NCBI RefSeq assembly: GCF_001044425.1
Contig: NZ_LFML01000060.1
Span: 36,588-100,587 of the forward strand
Source: Streptomyces roseus
Lineage (GTDB): Bacteria; Actinomycetota; Actinomycetes; Streptomycetales; Streptomycetaceae
DNA: 64,000 bases
Direction of reading: 5' to 3'
Of this stretch, positions 54,881 through 61,477 are shown piece after piece. The notes under the pieces are model-generated. The model saw nothing but the letters and a program-made list of their open reading frames with translations, was not told the origin of the DNA and made no database searches. The position numbers and the translations under genes are program-made. Each line of letters begins with the position of its first letter. Positions within the stretch are counted from its first letter, which is position 1.

Positions 54881-55558
54881 TCAGTCGACGCGCTCGATGC
54901 GCGCCCGGCGGATCAGGTTCTTGCCCGGCTCCCGCACCTTGTCGAAAGCCGAGTTGTTCAACAGCACGCAACTACCCGACGGCCCGTTCACCGCCACCGT
55001 CGTCGACTGACCGTTGTCCAGGTTCGTCACCTTCAACTTCGTCCCCACCGGAAACGTCCCACTACTCGCCGCCGGCGCACCCCCCTCCCCCGACAAGGTC
55101 ACCGTCGACCCCTTGCACACCACTTCACCGGTGGCCGGCGGCACCTTCACACCGTTCGCACCGGCCGCCCCCGTCGCACCGGCCGCTGCGCCACCGCCAC
55201 CCACGCGCTCGATGCGCGCCCGGCGGATCAGGTTCTTGCCCGGCTCCCGCACCTTGTCGAAAGCCGAGTTGTTCAACAGCACGCAACTACCCGACGGCCC
55301 GTTCACCGCCACCGTCGTCGACTGACCGTTGTCCAGGTTCGTCACCTTCAACTTCGTCCCCACCGGAAACGTCCCACTACTCGCCGCCGGCGCACCCCCC
55401 TCCCCCGACAAGGTCACCGTCGACCCCTTGCACACGATGTCGGGGGCGGCCGCGTTGCCGGTCGCCATGGTCGTGACCACTGCGCCCGTCACCAGGGCTC
55501 CCGTGACGACGGAGAGCACGAGCTTCTTCTTGAGACTCACGGTCCGCTTTCGGGACAT
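54881..55558 (-). CDS. Secreted protein with two near-identical double-psi-beta-barrel-like domains
   Basis: This 225-residue protein has a signal peptide (about residues 1-37, TMATGNAAA) and two identical 78-residue domains, 42-119 and 147-224, joined by a Gly/Ala-rich linker (120-146). Each has two cysteines (Cys43/Cys92, Cys148/Cys197) and a TFPVGTKLKVTNLDNGQSTTV core, which fits a double-psi-beta-barrel of the RlpA/expansin/papain-inhibitor type. The role is unknown; a secreted protease inhibitor is one idea. ATG at 55558 follows GAGGAG. The DNA of both domains is identical, indicating a recent duplication. Confidence 0.85.
   Translation of the reverse strand: MSRKRTVSLKKKLVLSVVTGALVTGAVVTTMATGNAAAPDIVCKGSTVTLSGEGGAPAASSGTFPVGTKLKVTNLDNGQSTTVAVNGPSGSCVLLNNSAFDKVREPGKNLIRRARIERVGGGGAAAGATGAAGANGVKVPPATGEVVCKGSTVTLSGEGGAPAASSGTFPVGTKLKVTNLDNGQSTTVAVNGPSGSCVLLNNSAFDKVREPGKNLIRRARIERVD
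54888..55120 (-). repeat. 233-bp direct repeat, copy B (C-terminal domain)
   Basis: This encodes the second domain of the secreted protein. Comparison with 55203-55435 shows no difference I could find at any base of the 233-base unit, with an offset of 315 bases. It is inside the coding frame, so both copies are translated. Confidence 0.93.
55203..55435 (-). repeat. 233-bp direct repeat, copy A (N-terminal domain)
   Basis: This encodes the first domain of the secreted protein, identical to 54888-55120. The 82-base spacer between copies encodes the linker. In-frame identity at DNA level means recent duplication or ongoing gene conversion. Confidence 0.93.
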
Positions 55559-55710
55559 TGACACTCCTCGATCGATGGATGGCGCCTCCCCTTCCTGCTC
55601 AAGGGCCCAGGCGGCGGGTACGGGACGAAGACGGCGTTGGCGGCGGGGCCCCGCCCCGTCCTGGGCTCCGATGAACCGGTTCTCCGCAGGCAGAGCCCGC
55701 TCGACGGCGT

Positions 55711-56304
55711 TCAGGCCGGTGCCGCGTCCGACAGTCGTCCTCCGGTCATCCAGATGCGCGACATCGCATCGGCCAGGGCGGGATATCGGGCGGCCTCGCA
55801 GATCATTTCCGACAGCACGAGAAGGCCGTGCGCGGTGCACTGCGGATCGCGGTTCCGGTGCAGCCAGGTCACCGCGTTGCCCAGTTGCCGACGTCCCAGC
55901 GAGATCCCCAGACGCCTCACCGCGGCAGCCGTCTCCAGGTCGGAGCGAGCTCCGCCGAACGGCAGTACCTCACTTCGGCGGATGCCGGGTGGCGCAATGG
56001 AGTCCCGCACGTGCCGGACGGACGCTTCCCTCGGAGCCTGGCCGTTCTCCAGGGTGTTGCGGAATCCGACCATGCGCATTCCGGCGTTCTCCAGGCGGAG
56101 CTCGATGTAGAGGTCCATGGACAAACCCCGGAGCTGCATGTGCAAGGGCAGGTACGCCAATTCCCCCGGCCTTCTCGAAGCCCCGCCGAAGAATCCCTGA
56201 GCATCCTCCGCCCTCGACCGGATGGTCGAGGTCAGGAGCTGGTACTCGTCAGCTGATGCGTGCGCCGGGGAAAACGACACGGGTTTCAGCATAGTCGGCC
56301 GCAT
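55711..56304 (-). CDS. Ribosome-inactivating-protein (ricin A-like) homologue
   Basis: This 197-residue protein matches the RIP (rRNA N-glycosidase) fold by several blocks in order: YQLLTSTIRSR (21-31), LAYLPLH (49-55), DLYIELRLEN then MRMVGFRN (64-83), LPFGG (114-118) and the catalytic helix LSEMICEAARYPALADAM (164-181), with Glu170 and Arg173 for ricin Glu177/Arg180. But the active-site tyrosines Tyr80 and Tyr123 appear replaced (by Arg or Met, and Arg120), and the C-terminal region with the Trp211 equivalent is missing. No signal peptide. ATG at 56304 follows GAGGAT. Confidence 0.78.
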   Translation of the reverse strand: MRPTMLKPVSFSPAHASADEYQLLTSTIRSRAEDAQGFFGGASRRPGELAYLPLHMQLRGLSMDLYIELRLENAGMRMVGFRNTLENGQAPREASVRHVRDSIAPPGIRRSEVLPFGGARSDLETAAAVRRLGISLGRRQLGNAVTWLHRNRDPQCTAHGLLVLSEMICEAARYPALADAMSRIWMTGGRLSDAAPA

Positions 56305-56423
56305 CAGGGGAGATCCTCGGAACTCCCCCTGCCCTGAATTGATCTGACCGCCATCGGTTCGATCCCGCTGTGTTCACGCATACGCAGCCACCGCCTTCGG
56401 CATTCTCCCCATCGCAGGGTTTC

Positions 56424-56438
56424 GGATCGGTCCGATCC
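56424..56438. promoter_or_regulatory. Palindrome upstream of the RIP gene
   Basis: GGATCGG-T-CCGATCC is a perfect 7-bp inverted repeat with one central base, 120 bases before the RIP-homologue start, in a 250-base gap that otherwise has no gene. It could be an operator or part of a terminator for the DUF7489-type gene transcribed toward it. Confidence 0.45.
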
Positions 56439-56555
56439 TTTGTAGCCGCCCCGGTGACAGCCGGGCGCATACTTGTTCCCCGATGCTAAGAAATAGGCGC
56501 CCGGGTCCGAAGGGCCGCCGAAGGCGGGTGAGGGCGTGAAGGCGGATGAGGGCGG

Positions 56556-56777
56556 CTAGCCCTTTACGGGGTCCTCGCCGGGGCGCTTGACGATGCGGTC
56601 ACCGACTGCGATCGACTTCCAGAGGGTGCGGCCGATCCGGGCCTTGACCGTTTCGCCTTGGGCGAGGCGGATCTCGGCGAAGTGGTACATGTTCGAGCCG
56701 TCGAGCATGCCCCTGGACAGGTTGACCACGACGCCCTCGAAGGAGTCGTCACGTCCGATTTCGTGTGAGTTCGACAT
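56556..56777 (-). CDS. Small conserved actinobacterial protein (DUF7489-like)
   Basis: This 73-residue protein has EGVVVNLSRGMLDGSNMYHFAEIRLAQGETVKARIGRTLWKSIAVGDRIVKR as its core, a small beta-barrel-like pattern seen in a conserved actinobacterial family that I would call DUF7489 from memory. It has no signal peptide. ATG at 56777 is chosen because it starts the conserved part. It reads toward the RIP homologue, 251 bases before it. Function is unknown. Confidence 0.6.
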   Translation of the reverse strand: MSNSHEIGRDDSFEGVVVNLSRGMLDGSNMYHFAEIRLAQGETVKARIGRTLWKSIAVGDRIVKRPGEDPVKG

Positions 56778-56887
56778 GTCGTGAAGCCTAAGGAGAACGC
56801 CGGGACCTCCGGTAGGGCCGCCCATCCCCTCTCGGGCCGTACAAATGTCATGCCGGAGCCGCGACGGCGGCCCACCGGTGACCGACG

Positions 56888-57736
56888 TCAGTACGCATGG
56901 TCGACGGTGACGTCCGCCGACAGTCGCAGCGCCGCCTCGGCCGGCGCTCCGCGCAGTCCCAGCAGGGTGAGCGTGAGGGCATCGATCACGGTGAGGTGGG
57001 CCAGCCTGCTGGCGACGGTTTCGAGTCCGAACACCAGGTCCTGGCCGCCCGCGACCAGGGTGCGGTCGGCGGTCTCGCTCAGCGGCGAGCGGGCGTAGCT
57101 CGTCAGGGCGACGACACAGGCTCCGGCCCGCCGCGCGCCCCGCGCGGCGTCCACCGTGCTGCGCGTCGCGCCCGTATGGCTGATCGCCAGGCAGGCGTCG
57201 GCGGAGGTCAGCTGCGAGGCGGCCAACTGCGCCGTCAGCGGGTCCGCCGGAGCGTCTACCGCGCAGCCCAGGGCGCGCAGCCGGTAGGCGGTGTCCAGCG
57301 CCACCGCGCCGGACAGTCCCGCGCCGACGACCAGTACCCGGGTCGCCGTGTCGAACAGTGCGGCAGCCGCTTGCAGTTGCTCCGGGGTCACCGTCGCCGC
57401 CACCCCGTCCAGCGCCTCCCGGGCGGCACGGATCGTGTCGGCCAGGGCCCGGGCGGCCGGGTCCCGGTCCCGGGAGGGCTCCTGGGCGGGGGTCTGCCGG
57501 GCGGCGGCGATCTTCAGCTCCTGGTACCCGCGGAACCCCAGCCGCTGGCAGGCCCGTACGACCGTGGACGGCGCGGTGCCGGCCAGCGCCGCGACGTCGC
57601 TGACGCTGAGGTGCACCAGCTCCGCACCTTTGTCCAGGACGACCTGCGCCACCCTCGCCTCGGTGTCGCGCAGCTCGGACAGGCGTGCCCGGACGTAGGC
57701 GGCGAGCCCATCCCTCGTCGCGGAATCAAATTCCAT
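56888..57736 (-). CDS. MurR/RpiR-family regulator (HTH_6 + SIS)
   Basis: This 282-residue regulator has an N-terminal HTH of the RpiR type (about 18-80; LVHLSVSDVAALAGTAPSTVVRACQRLGFRGYQELK) and a SIS sugar-phosphate-binding domain (about 125-260; VLVVGAGLSGAVALDTAYRLRALG, SHTGATRSTVDAARGARRAGACVVALTSY). The ligand is likely a phosphosugar or aminosugar phosphate. It is divergent from a DMT transporter gene; two GGAA-N5-TTCC sites lie at and before its start. It probably represses itself and the transporter. Confidence 0.88.
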   Translation of the reverse strand: MEFDSATRDGLAAYVRARLSELRDTEARVAQVVLDKGAELVHLSVSDVAALAGTAPSTVVRACQRLGFRGYQELKIAAARQTPAQEPSRDRDPAARALADTIRAAREALDGVAATVTPEQLQAAAALFDTATRVLVVGAGLSGAVALDTAYRLRALGCAVDAPADPLTAQLAASQLTSADACLAISHTGATRSTVDAARGARRAGACVVALTSYARSPLSETADRTLVAGGQDLVFGLETVASRLAHLTVIDALTLTLLGLRGAPAEAALRLSADVTVDHAY

Positions 57737-57765
57737 GGAGTTAACCTACCAAGGAAATCCATTCC
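57722..57765. promoter_or_regulatory. Two GGAA-N5-TTCC sites, candidate RpiR operators
   Basis: GGAATCAAATTCC (57722-57734, perfect 5-bp arms) and GGAAATCCATTCC (57753-57765, 4-bp arms) share the form GGAA-N5-TTCC. They are 31 bases apart, about three helical turns, in the divergent 47-base gap and the first codons of the regulator gene. They are good candidates for RpiR binding. Confidence 0.6.
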
Positions 57766-57783
57766 ATAGACCCGGGAGCGAAC

Positions 57784-58662
57784 GTGCCAGCAAACCTGCC
57801 GTCCATGACGGGGGCGGCCGCCGTGCCGGCCGTCGTCCTCGCCTCGGCGGTGCTGCACGCCACCTGGAACGGCCTCACCCACGGTCTGCGCGACAAGCTG
57901 GCCGGCTTCACCCTCATCAGCCTCGCCTCCGCCGGGTGCGGAGCCGTGCTGGTCTGCCTCGCCCCGCTGCCCGACCCCCGGGCCTGGCCGTACCTCGCCT
58001 GCTCCGCCGCACTGCAGGTCGCGTACCAACTCCTGCTGCTGCGCTCCTACCAGCTGGGCGACTTCGGCCAGATGTACCCGACCGCCCGGGGCACCTCGCC
58101 CGTCGTGGTGGCCGTGGTCTCCGCCACCTTCCTCGGCCACTCCCTGCCCGTGGGCCAGGCCGTGGGCATCGGGGTGGTCTCGTGCGGGCTGGCCGCTCTC
58201 GCCTTCGCCGACGGGATCCCGGGCCGCGCCCAACTCCCCGCGCTGGCCGCCGCGGTCGGCACCGGCATGATGATCGCCTCCTACACCCTCGTCGACGGCA
58301 GCGGCGTCCGCGTCTCGGGCAGCGTCCTCGGCTACATCGCCTGGCTCTTCCTCTGCCAGGGACTGGTCCTCCCGGTGATCGCATGGGCCCGCCGGGGCCC
58401 CGACCTGCTCGCCGCCCTCCGGCCGCTGTACGGCCGCGGCCTGGCCGGCGGACTGCTCTCGCTCCTGGCGTACGGGCTCGTCGTCTGGGCACAGTCCCGC
58501 GGCGACCTCGCCACCATCGCCGCCCTGCGGGAGACCAGCATCGTCTTCGGCGCCCTGATCGGCGCGGTCGTGTTCCGCGAACGCCTCGGCCACCGCCGCA
58601 TCGCCGCGAGTGCCGCCGTCCTGGCCGGCATCGCCGTACTCCAGTTCACCGGCGGCGCCTAA
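57784..58662 (+). CDS. EamA-family (DMT) transporter
   Basis: This 292-residue protein is a ten-span DMT transporter with EamA-type tandem repeats; the first half begins VPAVVLASAVLHATWNGLTHG and the second near residue 150. It likely exports or imports a small metabolite. GTG at 57784 follows GGGAGCGAAC. It is divergent from an RpiR regulator across 47 bases that contain two operator-like sites. Regulator type suggests the substrate or its sugar phosphate is the signal. Convergent with the DHFR-family gene. Confidence 0.88.
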   Translation: MPANLPSMTGAAAVPAVVLASAVLHATWNGLTHGLRDKLAGFTLISLASAGCGAVLVCLAPLPDPRAWPYLACSAALQVAYQLLLLRSYQLGDFGQMYPTARGTSPVVVAVVSATFLGHSLPVGQAVGIGVVSCGLAALAFADGIPGRAQLPALAAAVGTGMMIASYTLVDGSGVRVSGSVLGYIAWLFLCQGLVLPVIAWARRGPDLLAALRPLYGRGLAGGLLSLLAYGLVVWAQSRGDLATIAALRETSIVFGALIGAVVFRERLGHRRIAASAAVLAGIAVLQFTGGA

Positions 58663-58713
58663 TGCATGCGGCGCCGCCGGCGGGGAAATGCGTCCGGGGT
58701 GCGGGGAGGCCGG

Positions 58714-59361
58714 TCAGGCGCCGCTTCCGACGCCTCGATCGGGAGCGCTCATGTCCCCCGTCGCGGGCGTGCCGTCGGCGAGCCCGTAGCGGAGGAAGAC
58801 GGTTCCCTTCGGTCCGGCCGCCGGAGGTTCGAGGAGGGTGACGTTGGTGGGTACCGTGCCGCCGTCGAACACCTTCTTGCCCACGCCGAGCAGGATCGGG
58901 TGCACCCAGAGGTCGAGGCGGTCGAAGAGCTTCTCGCGCAGGAGGCTCTGCACCAGGTTCAGACTGCCGACGACCTTCACGTTCTCGTGCCGGTCGCGGA
59001 TCTCCCGCACCGCGGCGGCGAGGTCCGGGCCGAGTTGCGTGGACCCGGCCCACGAGAGGTCGGGCTTGCCGCGCGAGGCCACGTACTTCGGGACGCTGTT
59101 GAAGAGCGTGGCGATGTCGCCGTCCTCGCCGCCGCCCTTCTGGTGGGGCCAGTAGGCGGCGAAGATGTCGTAGGTTCGCCGGCCGAGCAGGAGGGCGTCG
59201 GTGCCCTCGTACGCGGCGCCGACCTGCGCCCCGCTGACCTCGTCGAGCAGGGGCGCCTGCCATCCGCCGAACGGGAATCCCGCCGGGTCCTCCTCGGGGC
59301 CGCCGGGCGCCTGCCCGACGAGGTCGAGGGTCGCGAACATCTCGATGTGGATGAGGCCCAT
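58714..59361 (-). CDS. Dihydrofolate reductase-family protein
   Basis: This 215-residue protein matches the RibD-C/DHFR-like family: GLIHIEMFATLDLVGQAPGGPEED at the front (with an acidic insertion), ALLLGRRTYDIFAAYWP, VKVVGSLNLVQSLL and LDLWVHPILLGVGKKVFDGGT. It lacks the LGGGV loop of the protein at 10402 and has VVGSLN instead. Substrate unknown. ATG at 59361 follows GGAGGAAGCC. It is a single gene, convergent with the DMT transporter. The C-terminal tail (DRGVGSGA) is likely disordered. Confidence 0.85.
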   Translation of the reverse strand: MGLIHIEMFATLDLVGQAPGGPEEDPAGFPFGGWQAPLLDEVSGAQVGAAYEGTDALLLGRRTYDIFAAYWPHQKGGGEDGDIATLFNSVPKYVASRGKPDLSWAGSTQLGPDLAAAVREIRDRHENVKVVGSLNLVQSLLREKLFDRLDLWVHPILLGVGKKVFDGGTVPTNVTLLEPPAAGPKGTVFLRYGLADGTPATGDMSAPDRGVGSGA

Positions 59362-59453
59362 GGCTTCCTCCGGTGAGTCGGTTGTCTCCGTCAAGAGATA
59401 GACCGGCGGAAGCCCGCGAACTCATCGACACGACGAAATCCGGTGCCGACGGG

Positions 59454-59494
59454 CATCCGGGCCCTGCCGGAGGACATCCGGGCCCTGCCGGAGG
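59454..59494. repeat. Tandem 21-bp direct repeat
   Basis: CATCCGGGCCCTGCCGGAGG occurs twice, at 59454-59473 and 59475-59494, one base apart. It lies in the 263-base divergent gap between the DHFR-family gene and the TIGR03086 gene and is followed by a G-run. Its role is unknown; slippage or a regulatory pair is possible. Confidence 0.75.
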
Positions 59495-59624
59495 GGGGGC
59501 AGATCCGCTGCGGGAGGCGCTCGGTCGGGACCACACGGCCGCCCACCAGTGCCCGCGCGGCGATGAGCCCGGGCCTCGTCGCCGGTCTACCCTTCAGGCG
59601 CAGTACCCCGGAGGGAGCGACACC

Positions 59625-60227
59625 ATGCCCGACACGACGACCATCGATCTCGGACCGCAGGCCCGGCTCGTGGCCCGGCTCGCGAGCGGCGTCCCCGACG
59701 CGGCGCTGGCCGACCCGACGCCGTGCCCCCAGTACAGGGTCCGCGAGCTGCTGGCCCACCTCGCGGGCCTCGCCGTCGCCTTCCGCGACGCCGCCCGCAA
59801 GGACCTGGGCCCCACGACGGACACGCCACCGGGCACCGGCGCGCCCTCCCTGCCCGCCGACTGGCGTGAGGAACTGCCCCGGGTCCTGACCGAGCTGGCC
59901 GAGGCCTGGAGGGAACCGGCCGCCCGGACCGGCATGACCCGTGCCGGGGGCGTGGACCTGCCCGGCGAGATCGCGCTGGCGGTGGCCGCCGACGAACTGG
60001 TCGTCCACGGCTGGGACCTGGCCAGGGCCACCGGTCAGGGGTACGCGCCCGACGACGCGGCGCTACGCGTCGCTCACGCCTTCCTGCGGCAGGCCGCCGA
60101 GGCTGGGGACCGCGGCGGGGGCGCCTTCGGAACCGTCGTGCCCGTACCGGAGGACGCCCCGCTCATCGACCGGACGATCGGGCTCAGCGGACGCGATCCC
60201 CGCTGGACGGCTGCGCCGCCTCCCTGA
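59625..60227 (+). CDS. TIGR03086-family protein (maleylpyruvate isomerase/DinB-like)
   Basis: This 200-residue protein is of the TIGR03086 group, four-helix-bundle proteins that carry a histidine-based metal site and the front pattern DLGPQARLVARLASGVPDAALADPTPCPQYRVRELLAHLAGL (given in part). DELVVHGWDLARATG near residue 125 is another mark. The function is unknown; members may be thiol-dependent transferases. ATG at 59625 follows GGAGGGA. It is convergent with the winged-helix regulator (20-base gap). Confidence 0.82.
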   Translation: MPDTTTIDLGPQARLVARLASGVPDAALADPTPCPQYRVRELLAHLAGLAVAFRDAARKDLGPTTDTPPGTGAPSLPADWREELPRVLTELAEAWREPAARTGMTRAGGVDLPGEIALAVAADELVVHGWDLARATGQGYAPDDAALRVAHAFLRQAAEAGDRGGGAFGTVVPVPEDAPLIDRTIGLSGRDPRWTAAPPP

Positions 60228-60246
60228 CGCGACGGCCGGAGGCGCT

Positions 60247-60807
60247 CTACCGGTGGTCGGGAACGTACTTGTAGCCGACGCGGCGCACGGTGGAGATGCG
60301 GTCCCGGTGGGCGGGGCCGAGCTTGCGGCGCAGCCGGGCCACGTGGACGTCGACCGTACGGCCGTCGCCGATGTGCCCGTAACCCCAGATGCCCGTGATG
60401 AGGGAATCACGCGTGTGCACCGTGTACGGGTGGGCCACGAAGTGGGCCAGGAGGTCGAACTCCAGGTACGTGAGGTCCAGTTCGTGCCCGTCGACCTCGG
60501 CCAGCCGGCGCGCCCGGTCCACCCGGATCGCGTCGTCGAGCGCGCCGGTGTCGGCCTGCGGAGCCCGCCCCGGCTCGGGAGCCTGGGGCAGCCCGAGCCC
60601 GAGGGGATGAATCTCCGGGCGGATGCCGTGCGCCTGCATCAGCGCGACGGGGTCCACGTCCGCCGGCAGGAAGACGAGGTACCCGACGCGGCCGCCATCG
60701 GCCCCGCCGCCAGGAGCGGCCGGGGCTGCGAGCGTACGGTCACCGACCAGCTGGAGGCGGGGAGCGGGGGAACGGCGGACGGCGGGTGCGGGGATTGCGG
60801 TGGTCAT
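60247..60807 (-). CDS. Winged-helix regulator without receiver domain (OmpR-type C-terminal domain)
   Basis: This 186-residue protein ends in an OmpR/PhoB-type winged helix (about 95-184): LTYLEFDLLAHFVAHPYTVHTRDSLI, VDVHVARLRRKLG and VRRVGYKYVP. The N-terminal 90 residues are not a receiver; VGYLVFLPADVDPVALMQAHG could be a remnant. It therefore acts without a phosphorylation site. ATG at 60807 follows AAGGGG. A leader peptide and a CymR-like box lie upstream, which places it in the sulfur-responsive set. Its targets are unknown. Confidence 0.85.
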   Translation of the reverse strand: MTTAIPAPAVRRSPAPRLQLVGDRTLAAPAAPGGGADGGRVGYLVFLPADVDPVALMQAHGIRPEIHPLGLGLPQAPEPGRAPQADTGALDDAIRVDRARRLAEVDGHELDLTYLEFDLLAHFVAHPYTVHTRDSLITGIWGYGHIGDGRTVDVHVARLRRKLGPAHRDRISTVRRVGYKYVPDHR

Positions 60808-61053
60808 GTGAGCCCCTTCGGCTGCGCGGAGTGAGATACGGATGCCGGGTGTTCGGGCACGACAGGGCAGGGCGGTTCCGTTGACCGGGTCGACCGGGAG
60901 GGTCGGCGTGACGCATGCCGGAGCGACCCTCACGATCAGGACCTGGACCTGGAACTGGACCTGGAGGGCCGGGGTCACGGGACGGGCGTGACGCACGGAG
61001 GAAGCGGCGCCGGAACATCGGCGCGCATCGGGGAAATGCCCTGACGAAAAGCC

Positions 61054-61137
61054 CTAGAAGGGGCGGCAGGCGGCGCTGGCGACGCGACGGAGGTCAACGT
61101 GCCTGCGGCGTACGAGCAACGGCTGCGACGGGGACAT
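61054..61137 (-). CDS. RRHVDL-type leader peptide upstream of the winged-helix regulator
   Basis: This 27-residue reading frame encodes MSPSQPLLVRRRHVDLRRV followed by ASAACRPF, with the RRHVDL block and a single cysteine typical of the short leader peptides that precede Streptomyces sulfur-metabolism genes. ATG at 61137 and TAG at 61054. A 246-base leader then separates it from the winged-helix gene at 60807. The cysteine near its end suggests attenuation by cysteine availability (inference). The gap holds no gene. Confidence 0.75.
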   Translation of the reverse strand: MSPSQPLLVRRRHVDLRRVASAACRPF

Positions 61138-61180
61138 GGGCACATCCTGAGGTGCGCGGCGGATGCCCGTCAACACTTCC

Positions 61181-61199
61181 CTACTCGTTGCGTAGGAAA
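61181..61199 (+). promoter_or_regulatory. CymR-like box upstream of the leader peptide
   Basis: CTACTCGTTGCGTAGGAAA has the form CTA-N9-T-x-GGAAA and sits within the near-palindrome TTCCCTAC...GTAGGAAA. It is 44 bases before the leader start at 61137 (read leftward). It resembles the other two boxes of this region, at 61401 and 63373, but differs at several central positions. Confidence 0.45.
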
Positions 61200-61331
61200 T
61201 GGCCGGACGAACCGCATGGGGCGGCCCTGCCGCGAGAAAAGGAACGATGTCCAACTCCCCTGCTCAAAGCGGGCCTTGATGGTGGAACGGGCCTCGATCC
61301 CACCCCGTCGAGACTGATCGACCGCGTCTCT

Positions 61332-61364
61332 CATACCGAGATCGTACTGTCCATCATGCGGTCA
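61332..61364 (+). promoter_or_regulatory. Conserved 33-bp promoter element, copy 1
   Basis: CAT-N3-GAGATCGT-N3-GTCCA-N2-ATGCGGTCA. It matches 63304-63336 at 25 of 33 positions and stands exactly 37 bases before the start of the CymR-like box, as does the other copy. It is probably an activator or promoter element of the sulfur genes. Details are in the findings. Confidence 0.6.
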
Positions 61365-61400
61365 CACCCTTGTCGGGAAGGTCGCTTCGGGCGAGTATCT

Positions 61401-61419
61401 CTATCAATCCGATGGGAAA
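61401..61419 (+). promoter_or_regulatory. CymR-like box before the SfnB-like gene
   Basis: CTATCAATCCGATGGGAAA resembles the Rrf2/CymR operator form CTAT-N-AA-N3-AT-GGGAA. It matches the box at 63373 at 13 or more of 19 bases. It precedes the flavin-dependent oxidoreductase gene at 61478. Rrf2 (62783) is the natural binder. Confidence 0.6.
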
Positions 61420-61477
61420 GGTGGGGATGTGCTCGCCCTGCCCGGCCGCCACCCAACTACGCTCCGGAGTAGCCGAC

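Noticed and set aside
55559..55840. An N-terminal extension of the secreted two-domain protein up to 55840.
   Set aside because: The frame is open, but the clear signal peptide starts at the ATG at 55558 with a GAGGAG site; the upstream part reads as noise.
58440..60000. Several long frames opposite the DMT transporter and TIGR03086 genes.
   Set aside because: These are antisense shadows with no motifs and low-complexity Arg/Gly content.
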